Assembly (NCBI GenBank): GCA_012845835.1
Contig: JABAKD010000011.1
Location: 4,820,697 to 4,884,696 of the forward strand
DNA length: 64,000 bases
Source: Undaria pinnatifida
Taxonomy: Eukaryota > Sar > Phaeophyceae > Laminariales > Alariaceae
Direction: 5' to 3'
Shown: in pieces, positions 30,842-41,200 of the stretch
How positions within the stretch are numbered: position 1 is the stretch's first letter
Layout of the letters: every line of letters begins with the position of its first letter
Position numbers and translations under genes: made by a program
Notes under the pieces: model-generated
What the model saw: only the letters and a program-made list of their open reading frames with translations
Told to the model about the DNA's origin: nothing
Databases searched by the model: none

Positions 30842-30920
30842 CTTTTTTTTTTTTTTTTTTTCATCCTCCGGCGGATGGGGAAAAATAAAGCTTTATTTAG
30901 CTCACCACACTTCCACGTAT
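30842..30920 (-). mobile_element. A-tailed repeat G fragment
   Basis: A plus-strand T run followed by CATCCTCCGGCGGATGGGGA, AAAATAAAGCTTTATTTAGC and TCACCACACTTCCACGTATT. It matches 34205-34292 and 58273-58382. In the reverse sense it ends in poly-A, like a retroposon 3' end. Confidence 0.8.
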
Positions 30921-30961
30921 TTTGACTCATGACAACATACTAAACACGGGTGACAGTGTAT

Positions 30962-31030
30962 TGAACGCAGCTTGCAAATATGAGGATAGACGAGACCCTA
31001 AATTTGTGACACTCACAGCTGACCGTCGTT
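30962..31030 (-). repeat. Repeat C fragment
   Basis: ACGCAGCTTGCAAATATGAG and the CACTCACAGCTGACCG block match the left end of repeat C in reverse. Confidence 0.55.
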
Positions 31031-31035
31031 AGAAT

Positions 31036-31089
31036 ACTTGTTTCAAATAGTAGTCTTGGTAGTAGTCTTGGTAGTAGTAGTAGTGGTAC

Positions 31090-31131
<42 letters not shown>

Positions 31132-31144
31132 TAGGAGTAGTAGT

Positions 31145-31182
<38 letters not shown>

Positions 31183-31183
31183 A

Positions 31184-31215
<32 letters not shown>

Positions 31216-31216
31216 A

Positions 31217-31258
<42 letters not shown>

Positions 31259-31300
31259 CAGCAGTAGTAATAGTAGTACTTTCAGTAGTAGCCCAGTGCT
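31036..31300. repeat. (TAG)n microsatellite
   Basis: Near-continuous GTA/TAG triplets with occasional TTG, GGT and AAA variants. The Val- and Ser-runs read from it are not a protein. Confidence 0.95.
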
Positions 31301-31355
31301 CGTACGTAGGAGGTACTCATAGTACGGTCCTGGTAGCTGGTATACAGCTGCGTAG

Positions 31356-31620
31356 TGTCAAGATACGGCCTCGAAAGGCCTGTAATTTTCAAAATCATTT
31401 GGATGGGTTTCGCATATGATGAGGTTGGCGTTTTATATTCGGGAAAGTTGGGAAATAGATCGGAGGCACGTGCCTCCGATCTCAAAAGTCATCCGGGGCT
31501 CTGGTGGAATCGAATAAAGGTACGTCTCTACGAAGGCAAACAAAGTGGGTACTCTCCGAGGACCTGCTCAATTGGCAGACCTGCAGGGGACACTCTGTGT
31601 CCCCAACCTATAACCTTACA
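31356..31620 (+). mobile_element. 5' LTR of a small LTR retroelement
   Basis: 265 bp starting TGTCAAG and ending CTTACA, preceded by GTAG (31352-31355). It is a direct repeat of 32425-32693. It contains a perfect 24-bp palindrome centred on CACGTG (31458-31481). Differences and one indel from the other LTR indicate some age. Confidence 0.85.
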
Positions 31621-31621
31621 A

Positions 31622-32008
31622 ATGGCGTCGTCGGCAGGACAAAATAAAAAACGTAGTGTGGCCATTGAGCGGTGCAAACCCTGCGCCAACCCCCACGACA
31701 GCGGGGAAATGCCCATATACCTACCGGTGGGGCTGACGCGGTACGTGCTCAACAAATTTTCCAAGAAGTCCCCGCCGTACCACGTCACTCAAGACGACGT
31801 TTCGACCCCCCTCCAACGGCTTGAGGTGGAGCAGATCGCTGGTCATCAGTCGGTACGAGGGCGAGGTGGCGTCATCGCGGTGATATACAAGACTCATTGG
31901 GCGGGACTCACGACCAAACTTTTTCCCCCCTCGCGGGGCTGTAGGTGCTGCCACCTTCCATCCCGGGTATTTGTCGTTTCCTCGTCTAACCCCCCGCAAT
32001 GCCGATAG
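31622..32008 (+). CDS. Chromodomain-like ORF inside the LTR element
   Basis: 128 codons from the ATG two bases after the LTR. That start overlaps the likely primer-binding site (TGGCGTCGTCGGCAGG from 31623). The first half is Lys/Cys/Pro rich. Residues 66-96, QRLEVEQIAGHQSVRGRGGV then IAVIYKTHWAGL, match the chromodomain pattern: V-E-x-I-x-x-H at the first strand, then a Y-x-x-x-W-x-G-L core. The aromatic-cage reading is mine and not tested. After GL the frame runs into unrelated Pro/Cys sequence, so the domain's C-terminal helix is lost by frameshift or deletion. Chromodomains normally sit at the C-terminus of chromovirus integrase. Here it lies next to the 5' LTR with no gag, protease, RT or integrase. 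Confidence 0.55.
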   Translation: MASSAGQNKKRSVAIERCKPCANPHDSGEMPIYLPVGLTRYVLNKFSKKSPPYHVTQDDVSTPLQRLEVEQIAGHQSVRGRGGVIAVIYKTHWAGLTTKLFPPSRGCRCCHLPSRVFVVSSSNPPQCR

Positions 32009-32424
32009 CCCGCGGGAGGTTTTTCGCATGACTTCTCCATTGTGTTAGCGCGTGTGTTCTCCTCCATATCGACGAGGGTTCGCCTCGCCATAGTCCTGTT
32101 TCTGTGGTTGGTTTGCCGTAGAGCCTTTCCTACCCCCCCCCGCCACACCGGCGGTATGCGGCAGGTTCTAGAGTCTTTTCTGCCCCCCCCCGCCACACCG
32201 GCGGCACGCGGCAGGTTTTTGATGGGTGAATTTTACCTTGTTGTAGGGTCTGCGTTTTTTTCAACTGCTTTTCTTCACGTGTTCCTGGCTCCATAGCCAG
32301 ACCGTTAGAGGTGTGGGTGTGGGTTTTGAGGAGCCGTGTCTTCGACTCATGGTCTAGTTCGTAAAACCGGAGTTTCCCCGAATTTCCCATATTTCTGCAT
32401 ATGCGACTCATCAGGGTGGGCTAA
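32009..32424 (+). mobile_element. Rest of LTR-element internal region
   Basis: A ~46-bp tandem repeat at 32125-32215 (CCGCCACACCGGCGG hairpin and GCGGCAGGTT in each unit). A purine-rich CAGGGTGGGCTAA lies just before the 3' LTR as a possible polypurine tract. There is no RT. Confidence 0.6.
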
Positions 32425-32693
32425 TGCTAAGATACGGCCTCGAAAGGCCTGTAATTATCTGAATTTGAGATCATTTGGATGGATTTCGTATGAAAAGGTT
32501 GGCGTTTTATATTCGGGAGTTTAGGAAATAGATCGGAGGCACGTGCCTCCGATCTCAGAAGTCATCCGGGGCTCTGGTGGAATCGAATAAAGTTACGTCT
32601 CTACAAAGGCAAACAAATTGAGTACTCTCCGAGGACCTGCTCAATTGGCAGACCTGCAGAGGGCACTCTGTGTCCTCACCCTATAATCTTACA
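32425..32693 (+). mobile_element. 3' LTR of the small LTR retroelement
   Basis: 269 bp, TGCTAAG to CTTACA, followed by GTAG (32694-32697), which duplicates the four bases before the 5' LTR. The same CACGTG-centred 24-bp palindrome lies at 32531-32554. The whole element is 1,338 bp, in the size range of TRIMs. Confidence 0.85.
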
Positions 32694-32867
32694 GTAGTAA
32701 CAGCACGAACGCACTCTGGGGGGCGGTCGTGATCGTCCTCACAATAGGTTTTCCTGCCGGTTTGAGTGGGTCTCACATTTTACATAAATGAGCGCCAAGC
32801 AGAGCGCCAAGCAGCGCTGAGTGTTGGGCTGGTCTCGCCGTCGTATGTATATATACATATTATAAAA

Positions 32868-33073
32868 AATACACTCCAGCTGTGAGATCGAAGATTTTGT
32901 CGAAACTCATCTTTGCAAGCTGTGTGTGATACTCCGATCGCGCGTATCACGGGTTGTGTGTCCCTATTAAGGATATCGGTCGGCGACTCCCCTTGCAACT
33001 ACCGTGTAGCTATCAGGGTCAATAGGGTGATGTTAGTCAGTCTGTGCGCGGAAACTATAAAACTCGTTTTTGA
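32868..33073 (+). repeat. Repeat C, full-length copy
   Basis: AATACACTCCAGCTGTGAGA to CTGTGCGCGGAAACTATAAA, nearly identical to 4757-4983. Confidence 0.85.
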
Positions 33074-34190
33074 GGGGGACAAAATCTGACAGCTGTGGAA
33101 GGAAATGCAACAGTTTATCAAGTGTATCCTGTAAGTCGTATGACCGGTGAGGGGCGAGCGGAGTTTTTAAGGGCGTGGGGGCCTGGGTTTGAACAAGAGG
33201 GAGAGTGGGGGGGGGGGGCAACTCAATCTGTGCGTGGAAACTATAAATCCAATAAGGGGATAAATCTGACGGTTCTGGAAGGAATGCATCTGTTTATCAT
33301 GTATATCCTGTAAGCCGTACAACCAGTGGGGAGGGGGCGGAGTGTTCGAGAGGTGGGGGGGTGGGGGGGGGGGTTGGGGCAAAAGGATTTTTAACAGCTT
33401 TAGGTCGAATAGATGTAGGGGTTTGCTATACGCGTGGTGCTAGGTCCAGGCGATGGTGCGGGTGGTGGGGAAGGAGGGGGCGTTGGGGGGGCGGGGAATG
33501 AATTGGAGCAGCGGCATGGATGGCTCTAGAAAACTAACGAGGTGATATCAACGGCGTGGACGTGTTTATTACTTTGGCAGATTTCGATGTTAGGTGGGGC
33601 GTTTGAGCAAAAGGGAGCGGGGAAATAGGGGGGGGAGAGAGAGAGAGAGTTTTTAAGAGGTTTAGGTCGCATACATGTAGGGGCTTGCTATACGCGTGGT
33701 GCTAGGTCTAGGCGACCGTGCGGGCGGTGGGGAAGGAGGGGGCGTTGGGGGGGGGGGGGGGGTGAATTAAAGCCACGTCATGAACGGCTAGAAAGATAAT
33801 GACGTGGTATCAATTGCGTAGAAGTGTTTATTACTCTGGCCGATTTCGATTTTAGGTGGGGCATTTGAACAAGAGGGAACCGAAAAAAGAAAAAGAAAAA
33901 AAGAGGGGGGGGGGAGGGGGGGGGAGGGGGGGGGGAGGGGGGGGGAGGGGGGGGGGAGGGGGGGGGAGGGGGGGGAGGGGGGGGGGGGATGAATTGGAGC
34001 TACGGTATGGATGGCTAGAAAGATAATGAGGTGATATCAGCTGGCCGGAAGTGTTTACTACTCTGGCAGATTTTGATTTTAGGTGGGGCGTTTGAACGAG
34101 AGGGATCGGGGGGGGGGCAAGGGGAGGGCGGGCGGGACACTTCAATACGCGCGCGGAAACTATACCCTCCTTGAAGGGGACAAATCTGAC
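33074..34190 (+). repeat. Complex tandem array with long G-runs
   Basis: Two unit types alternate. A ~150-bp unit (GGAAACTATAAA, AAATCTGACGGTTCTGGAAG, GTATATCCTGTAAG at 33100-33390 and again from 34150) starts as the right end of repeat C. A ~270-bp unit (GGTTTGCTATACGCGTGGTG, CTAGAAA.ATAA.GA.GTG, GCAGATTTCGATGTTAGGTG) occurs near 33400, 33660 and 33985. (GGGGGGA)n at 33907-33990 has strong quadruplex potential. Confidence 0.7.
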
Positions 34191-34204
34191 GGTTATAAAA
34201 AGAA

Positions 34205-34292
34205 TACTTTTTTTTTTTTTTTTATCCTCCGGCGGATGGGGAAAAATAAAGCTTTAGCTCACCACACTTCCGCGTATTTTCATACGCGTCGT
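34205..34292 (-). mobile_element. A-tailed repeat G copy
   Basis: T18, TCCTCCGGCGGATGGGGAAA, TAAAGCTTTAGCTCACCACA, then CGCGTATTTTCATACGCGTC, which includes a short hairpin. Confidence 0.85.
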
Positions 34293-34964
34293 GTGTCGAT
34301 TTAACTCAGTTGCTTTCGCAGCCCAACGATAGCTGGCGCACCCTTCGAGTCCCATTGTAGGTATATAGCGTAAGCTGTCCCTATCATTGGTCCCTATCAG
34401 AATACATCCCTTTATATCACCTGCTTGGTATCGTTTATTATTCTAGCAGATTTGATGTTATTAATAGGTGTGGTATACTTCGTACATCACAATCTATCTT
34501 TAGGTGAGGTATACGACGTGTTACAGCTTCATAATTTGTTGCTGTACATGGATCGCAAGATAGAACATTTCAATCGATACGTACAACCATGTAGTTACCT
34601 GATTTGACCGTGCCGGTGTGGGCTCTGACATCGCTAGCTATAAGAAAAAGAGATACATATTGCAAAATACAACAGGCGAGGTGATGTGGTAATGCAATGT
34701 CACCACCGTTAAAAGCACGAGGGGGAAAAGTGCAAATCGTCGGTGTTTTGAAAGGAACGCTTGGTGTACCCGTGCTCACTTACTTTACTTCATTACTGCT
34801 GTAGTCATACTTCGTTTGGCATAGGTTGGGAGGCAATACGTATAATGAGCTGGTATCGTATGCATGCGTACAGCAAGCAGCTGCAGAGCTTTTCATAAAC
34901 TGAAACTCTGCGAAGTGAACCCTTTTCGTGCTGTACTCACGTTTTAGGGAACAAACAACTTGGA
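34293..34964. other. No gene recognised
   Basis: 34425-34500 resembles the GCAGATTT-GATGTTA block of the preceding array. Otherwise nothing. Confidence 0.35.
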
Positions 34965-35200
34965 AGTAAAGTGTCTAGCATAATTGTGAGTTAGCAGAAA
35001 TCGATGAAAATCGACGAGCATAGAAAGCTGAAAAGCGGGAATGCCCCATGCGCGATAAAAATTGAGGCATGTGCCGGGGGGGATAAGGGAAGACACCTGT
35101 GACCACACGGCTTGTCCAGAAGGTTGCTGAGGGAGAAAAATATCTTGCGGGTTGAGCTGGAGAGTACATGTGATTAACAAAAATAGAAAAAAAAAAATTA
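34965..35200 (+). mobile_element. SINE-A body, head missing
   Basis: GTGAGTTAGCAGAAATCGAT, GCGCGATAAAAATTGAGGCA, GACACCTGTGACCACACGGC and an A-rich end at 35178-35200 parallel 59590-59759. Confidence 0.75.
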
Positions 35201-35839
35201 TAAAAATACTGGAGTTCTAAAAGATTTCACCATGTGTGTTGTTTATTTTCATGTAAATGTCAGAGTGGAAAACAAAAAATTGAGGGATTATATACGGGCA
35301 TGATATACAGATAGCACAAGAATTTCCATCTGTAACGTTTTAACGGCCAGGCGTTTTGGATCCACGATTTAGTTTACGTATTTCCTGGTGGTGTGTGAGA
35401 TAGGCATTCGCAGAGTTTTAGGATCGAGTGGACCGTCCGACGCCTGATGCAGAACGCCAGGTCTCACTCGTCGGTCTGCGTTCGATCAATACAGATGTGT
35501 GAGTGTGCGCCTTTCATATAACACCGAGATCGGAGGGAGGATCACTTCGGGACAGTAGCGATCGACATCCACCGCATGTTGCATCCTGCCTCGACAGCGC
35601 TAACCCGAGCCTCAGGCCTGGGCTGGATCTCCTGGCCTACCACATATACCGGGAGTACACAGGACGAATATTGGATCTACAGTCGGTACGTAGGCTTTGC
35701 CTGCGACAACTGTAGCTTGCTAGTTATCACCTGCGTACAAACCCGGTAGACCCAAGTAGTCCAGCCCGCAAGTTGCGTACACTGTAACCACTTCGGTTGT
35801 GCATTCTGATTTCCACACATGTCTGTTCTAGTCCCCCTC
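35201..35839. other. No gene recognised
   Basis: A 70-codon plus frame (35503-35715) of normal composition, with no motif or splice support. Confidence 0.3.
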
Positions 35840-36055
35840 GATGCGGGTTACTGGTACTGTATATAGTTTCCGTGCGCAGAACAAGGCTGAACGTCTTAGT
35901 CCTATTGACCCTGGTATCAGCTGGGGGGTCATCGACCTGTGTCCATCACTAGGGTATACACACCCCGTAACACGCGCGACCGAAGCATCACACGCAGCTT
36001 GCAAATACGAGTTTTGATCAAGATCCCTTTTGTTCGATCCCATAGCTGTCGATCT
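35840..36055 (-). repeat. Repeat C, diverged copy
   Basis: TTAGTCCTATTGACCCTGGT, GGGTATACACACCCCGTAAC, ACGCGCGACCGAAGCATCAC and ACGCAGCTTGCAAATACGAG match repeat C in reverse. Confidence 0.7.
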
Positions 36056-36256
36056 CATAGCGATAAAGTGTATTTTTTCGTTGTTATAATATCATATAGA
36101 ATCGCCGGGGGTAGCCCCAGCCTTGATGTAAATCCCCACCTGTTTTTCCTCCCCTGGGCAGTGGCGGCTGGCACGAGCGCGTTGTTATTGATCGGGACGC
36201 TTTGCTCGCGACGTTCAGCGTGGTTTCAAAACGATTTGCCCCATTGGTGACATATA

Positions 36257-36733
36257 GGCCCTAGCCTTTGCGGCACGCCTCAAAATATGCCTTGACGCCG
36301 TTTTTCCGAAACCGGTGCATTAAGAGCTTCTTGGAGCCTTAAAACTTGCTTTCAAGTCGTTTATGGTATCAACACGACGCCGTTAGACCGGAAGCCCCAT
36401 AAACAGGGGGATAGATGATAGAGATCATATGCTTTTCGTGAATACATTTCTTTCTCTGCGGGCAAAACGCGCATTTCACACACATCGCCCTTGTCCATTA
36501 TTTTTGGAATTTCCTCCTGAAAAAGGCGTATCAGTTGAACGCGATACTCGCCGATCAAGGTAAACAAAGGAGTTGATTCCGCAACAAATATTTTACTCAA
36601 ATTCCAAAAATTTCACCCCAAAACGTGGGATCACGAGCCTTACAACATGCCTTACCTCTGATTACGGGTTTTAATGCACGGCACAACCATACTCCGTAAC
36701 CACATCTGAGGCGTGCCTGAAAGGCTAGGGCCT
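36257..36733. mobile_element. TA-flanked TIR element (477 bp)
   Basis: The left end GGCCCTAGCCTTTGCGGCAC (then GCCTCA) is inverted at the right end as GAGGCGTGCCTGAAAGGCTA (then GGGCC), about 26 bp with two mismatches. TA stands outside both ends, as in Tc1/mariner-like insertions. A coding-like segment fills the middle. Confidence 0.7.
36361..36600 (-). pseudogene. Coding-like segment inside the TIR element
   Basis: The minus frame reads SKIFVAESTPLFTLIGEYRV, QLIRLFQEEIPKIMDKGDVC, EMRVLPAEKEMYSRKAYDLY to a TAA stop. There is no ATG at the start; the frame opens upstream in TTG. Composition is that of a real protein rather than repeat, but I do not recognise it. It could be transposase remnant or a captured host exon. 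Confidence 0.35.
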
Positions 36734-36789
36734 AGCGACAGGATAGAGGCGGACGTGCCATGATATAACCTGTTTACACACATGAACAG

Positions 36790-37135
36790 TTTGTTGATTA
36801 AACAAGCATAACATGCGGGAGAGCAACAGTGATTGGACCACTACGATCTGACGAATCACAGCCACTTTCTTCGTTCGTATTTATAACGTTTTTGTTATTC
36901 CTTGCTAGCAGTCTGGTGTGTAGTTGGCTTCCATACATGTGCGTAGCCATTATCAATTGCGGTTGGCATTGCATGGCCAAATCACCGCGCTGCATTTACA
37001 ATGTGCATCTTTGTCTTCTAGGTTCGTGACCACAGAGCTCGTCTCTCTTGCAGGCATCGGCATTGACACTGGTTGTGCTGGGTGCAGATGGGTGGAGAAG
37101 GTCAGTTTAATGTGAAGAACGCACACATTTCTTTA
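36790..37135 (+). mobile_element. Degenerate LINE 3' end with (AC)n remnant
   Basis: GTTCGTGACCACAGAGCTCG, GCATTGACACTGGTTGTGCT and AGTTTAATGTGAAGAACGCA follow 28555-28650 with many changes. Confidence 0.65.
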
Positions 37136-37194
37136 TTTTTCTTCCCCTTTTTCATGTTGAGTTTCTTGTGAGTTTTTCAATGTGAGCCAAGTGA

Positions 37195-37350
37195 TGTCAA
37201 CTTTTCGAAACTTTTTCCCGGCATTGCTCGCCGAGCTCAGGGAACAGGGCCGCGAGACTTCCCAGATGGCGGCGGGTAACGCGTGCGGAGGCACCACCGC
37301 GAGGGCGTGGCCGTCGTGGCCCTGAGGCGATCATCAGCCGCGGTCGGTAT
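37195..37350 (+). repeat. Repeat H copy 1
   Basis: CATTGCTCGCCGAGCTCAGG, ACCGCGAGGG-type block and GTGCGGAGGCACCACCGCGA match 38224-38390 at about 85% by eye. Confidence 0.8.
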
Positions 37351-38223
37351 ACTGGCCTGTTCCAAGTGGTTCTCAAATCGGGTACCACACACCGCAGACC
37401 GCGGGGCATACATGTGTCTTCCCTGGTATGATATAATACAACAAACAACTAATGGGGAAAACCTGGGACAACCCACGAGTTGAAACAGCAGCAGCACTAC
37501 CACCACCACAAGCTGCGGCGGCGTCTGCTTGGACGTAGGCAGTCGCAGGGTGTGACAGCAAGCAGCAGAGAGACTGCATCTGCAGCAGTATACAGAGCTT
37601 TCTCCGGGAAAGAGTACAGCTGCAGTAGTTACAGGTATCTGGAATATTTACAGCAGCATGGTATGCAAGCTACGTTGAAAGTACCGATCGCCGTTGTAAA
37701 CTACAGAGAGAGGGAGAAGTAGTGTGCACTGGGCAACGGAATGTATACCAGGTAAAATATGGCAAATAAGCTTCAACCACACGGCGGAATCGACTTCAGC
37801 CTCCAGGTGATTTAGTTTTTTTACTGTCCTGTATCGGTTGCCTGACAATCACAGCACACTATACATCTACAACCAGCGGACGAAGGCACCCTCGTGCCGT
37901 CCTGTTTTGCCATGTTCAATATATATGCCGTCGTTTCGGTCCCTTTTAAGGCGCTTTTGGCCCCTTAAAACGATACCGTCCATTTTAAGGGACCTTAAGT
38001 CGAATTAGATTGACTACGACCATTAACAATATTAATATATTAGTAGTGTCACTATGTTGATTATTTTCGACTTGAAAATAGAGACTTGGTGAAGCGGTCA
38101 GTACACTGGTTCGATCATTTTTATTTTTACTTGACATTAGGCAACAGCCACCAGTTTATACTGGACTGCATCAGAATACATCAAAATACTGGGCGCGCTT
38201 ATCTTGAATACATGAGCTTGAAG
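37351..38223. other. No gene; small hairpin at 37937-38000
   Basis: TCGGTCCCTTTTAAGGCGCT is partly inverted in CCATTTTAAGGGACCTTAAG, forming a possible stem. Other sequence is unassigned. Confidence 0.35.
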
Positions 38224-38390
38224 CTTTGAGCAGGTGACGTAAACTTTTTGGCACTTGTCTGCGATTGCTCGCCGAACTCAGCGAGCAGAACCGCGAGACT
38301 TCCCTGATGGCGGCGGGTGACACGTGCGGAGGCACCACCGCGAGCGTGTGGTCGTCGTTGGCCCTGAGGCGGAAGGTATCAGCCGCGTTA
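38224..38390 (+). repeat. Repeat H copy 2
   Basis: Direct repeat of 37195-37350, same order of blocks, about 1.03 kb away. Confidence 0.8.
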
Positions 38391-39406
38391 TAAAAACGGT
38401 TTTAATAGAACGCTGCCAAAAAAAGTCGCCGTTTGAAGAATAGTCAAAACAGAAACTAAACCCTGAAGAGATATTAGAATTAAAAGACTATAGGGTTTGT
38501 TATAGAGTGAGAGTGGCATGCATACAAGTCTCGAAAGGTAGGCAAAAAAATGCGATGGGTTTTGTTATAGAGTGGGAATGGCATGTACACAAGTCTCGAG
38601 AGGCAAACGAAAAAAGTAACGATTAAATCAGCATCGACCGCACGAAACAGTCCGGGTCGATGGGGCAGGGGACAGGGGACATGTCCGAACAGCAATGCAA
38701 GGGGCTGTGCGCGTGCGACGCGTGCGCAGCACGATCGGTGATACTCGTACTGCTGGCGCACGCTCTCTTCCCTGGGCGGTTGATAAAATCGCAATTAATT
38801 TGTCCCTTTTTTTTTGTCGCTAGTCGCCATATGACGTATCATACGGCCCCAACGGGGTTCACCATGGAACGTATCGAACGTGCAAAAGTGGAAGGCCGAA
38901 AACCTGGAAAGTCGATCCACCAACACGGGAAATTGAAACTTTCAAAGTTGCGAAGCTGCTACAACCGGGTGGCGACGTTTCGAGTGTGCAAATTGTTGTT
39001 TCGTGAAAAGTCAGAAGTGGATGTGTGTGGATAGTGAATTTTCCCAAGGTAGCTATTTACTCTTTGCGCACTCTGATTGGCCAAGGGGTACTTTGTTAGC
39101 GGCTCAATCGATCTATCGCCATTCCAAGCCGCAGCATCCGGGACCGGCCGAATCAACCTAGAGTGTTGCCAAGCACAACCTTCAAGCGTGCCGAGTCGAT
39201 CTAGAGCTTTCACAAGCCACAGCATCCACGCATCAGGCCACCCCATAGCGCAAGGGTGAGGGGTTAGGGTTGGGGTCGGGGGGACGGCTGAAAAACTAAA
39301 TATTCACTATCAAGGGTGTATCTAGGCCTCTGAAGAATGATTTACCGTACGTAAAATTAGCATGGCAAGAAGCACGCACCATAACACAACCCCCCCCCCC
39401 CCCCCG
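38391..39406. repeat. No gene; ~68-bp tandem duplication at 38488-38612
   Basis: GGTTTGTTATAGAGTGAGAG and GGTTTTGTTATAGAGTGGGA start two adjacent copies, each ending near ACAAGTCTCGA-AGG. A 124-codon plus frame at 38660-39034 lacks motifs. 39255-39275 has GGGTTAGGGTTGGGGTCGGG. Confidence 0.5.
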
Positions 39407-39658
39407 ACGCATGCTACGGTAGAGGTAGAACTTTTCGTCTGAAATGGTTTCTGAATGACTTAAGACACTCCTTAACCCAAAATCGTCGGAAACGTGGACC
39501 ATTTTTTTTTTCACGATTCCCGTGGTATACCTAGTCCATGGGATTTTTCATCCGTTAGCAGTTTCATTTTTCTCCAAATCAGTTTTTGGGAGAGGTCTTA
39601 AGCTCCCAAATTGAGGAGCCTCAGAAAAAATGTGGTGCACCTCTATTGTAGCATGCGT
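39407..39658 (+). mobile_element. MITE family 1, reference copy
   Basis: 252 bp with terminal inverted repeats ACGCATGCTAC(G/A)(G/A)TAGAGGT of about 20-25 bp at both ends. It is non-coding. The interior (AACCCAAAATCGTCGGAAAC, CATGGGATTTTTCATCCGTT, GAGGAGCCTCAGAAAAAATG) recurs in the copies at 3361, 52507, 52938 and 54256. Confidence 0.85.
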
Positions 39659-40821
39659 CCCACGCTGAATTTTCCAAGCTCATTGTCACAACAAGGGGAG
39701 AGAAAACGCCGACTGTTGCGCCGACAAAAATATCTCCGCGACATATTCCGTAAAGCGCGTGCTATGATAGAGCTATAAATAGAATTTTTCGGCAATACTG
39801 ATTTTTGAATGGGGGGGGTTCTTACCTTGCCCCAAAATCTTTGAAACGTTAATTCTTGTTTTGCATTAAGAATGTTTTTAATACATACAGGCTAGTTCAA
39901 GTTAAAAGCCCGAAATGTATTCCCCGGCCAATGTTTACGCCGTTTTTTCGATTCAGATCGTGAAATTTTGCACACGTCTTTTATGTGCCGAATTGGAATT
40001 AGGGACTACAATAGACAGCCAATTGCAATAGGAAACTATCAACAGACTATTGGACTATTGTCTATTGTCCAGCGCGTGGTGTGCAAAGACCTCTCCTGCC
40101 GTTTTTTTTATCCTTTGATTTTCGCCAATTAATATTTTTTGCAAAATGTGGACTATCTTAAACCAAATAATTTTGTCGGAACAAAAAATAAACGGAGTTC
40201 AGGCCTCGGGATGGGCATGTAGAACACGTGTGCAAAATTCCAGGGTCCACCTCTCAAAAACGGCGTGGACACTTGGGCTTTTGTGCGTAAAAATGAGTAA
40301 GATACGTTATTTCCTTCAAATGACTTGGTTGTAGTCTAGGATCCAGTTTTGTCGTTAGATTTTGTTTAATGTTGAACATAGGCAGGTCAGATCTTCGATT
40401 TTTTTCATCGAAAAATTCTACAGACATGCCTTGGAGTGTACCTCCAACCGGGTCGTGTAAAATGCGCCGCATTTTGTTTTTTCACCGCCGCTTGGAAAAA
40501 GCCTGAATGTTCTTGAAAAAATGGAAGGCCTGTCATTGGTCGAACGAGGTTTGCATCTAGAGACAGCCCGAGGCCGTTGAAAAAGAAACTGGCCTTGCCA
40601 CCCCCTTCCACTGGTCATGGGCCAGCATGATACCAAATATTCACCGTTTGACCAGATATTTCGAGCGGCATTCGTGGGGGAGATAATTTCCGGCTTTTTA
40701 CTTGAACCAGTATGTAGGCCATGGCTATTTCTTGTTCTGCCTTTAGGAACATTTATTGGTGCCTAGGCCATGGGCTTGGTCATTGGGCGTTGCACTTTCG
40801 GCTCTACTCAAAATAAGCTTA
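39659..40821. repeat. No gene; short inverted repeat at 40003-40066
   Basis: GGACTACAATAGACAGCCAA is inverted as TTGGACTATTGTCTATTGTC. 40640-40820 resembles 4140-4340. No exon is recognised. Confidence 0.4.
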
Positions 40822-41115
40822 CATGGGCGAGGTATATATATAATTATAGAACGTTCTGCTCAAAATAAGCTTTGTATAGCACGCCCCTTCGGACGAGTTT
40901 CGTATGCCGATTTCTCGACGACCGGTACAGTCTAAACGCCGAGCAACACGTCTATCCAAAGATCTGGACGACATCCTCCCAAAGCCGCCACCGTTGTTGT
41001 TCGTGCCGCGCTGGTTTCGGAGGAAACCGGCGCAGCATTTCGTCCCAGGGGGGGTGTTACACACTGTCATATACGGTACATGGGCGAGGTATATATGTAT
41101 AATTATAGAGCACTC
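40822..41115 (+). repeat. Coding-like insert between ~40-bp direct repeats
   Basis: CATGGGCGAGGTATATAT(A/G)TATAATTATAGA occurs at 40823 and 41080, flanking about 220 bp of GC-rich sequence. The plus frame from 40904 begins MPISRRPVQSKRRATRLSKD and continues LDDILPKPPPLLFVPRWFRR, of normal protein composition. No family is recognised. It could be an inserted exon or gene fragment. Confidence 0.4.
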
Positions 41116-41200
41116 CCCAAGTGGTTAGGAGCCTCAGATCAGAAAAAAAAGGTGCACACCTTCACCCCACACCAGTAGCACGCGTGTCTAAAGCCGGCGC
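41095..41200 (+). mobile_element. MITE family 1, 3'-end fragment
   Basis: GTGGTTAGGAGCCTCAGATC, AGGTGCACACC and GTAGCACGCGTGTC match the right end of 39407-39658. Confidence 0.65.

Noticed and set aside
31038-31322. Val-rich then Ser-rich plus-strand frame
   Set aside because: Direct translation of the (TAG)n microsatellite.
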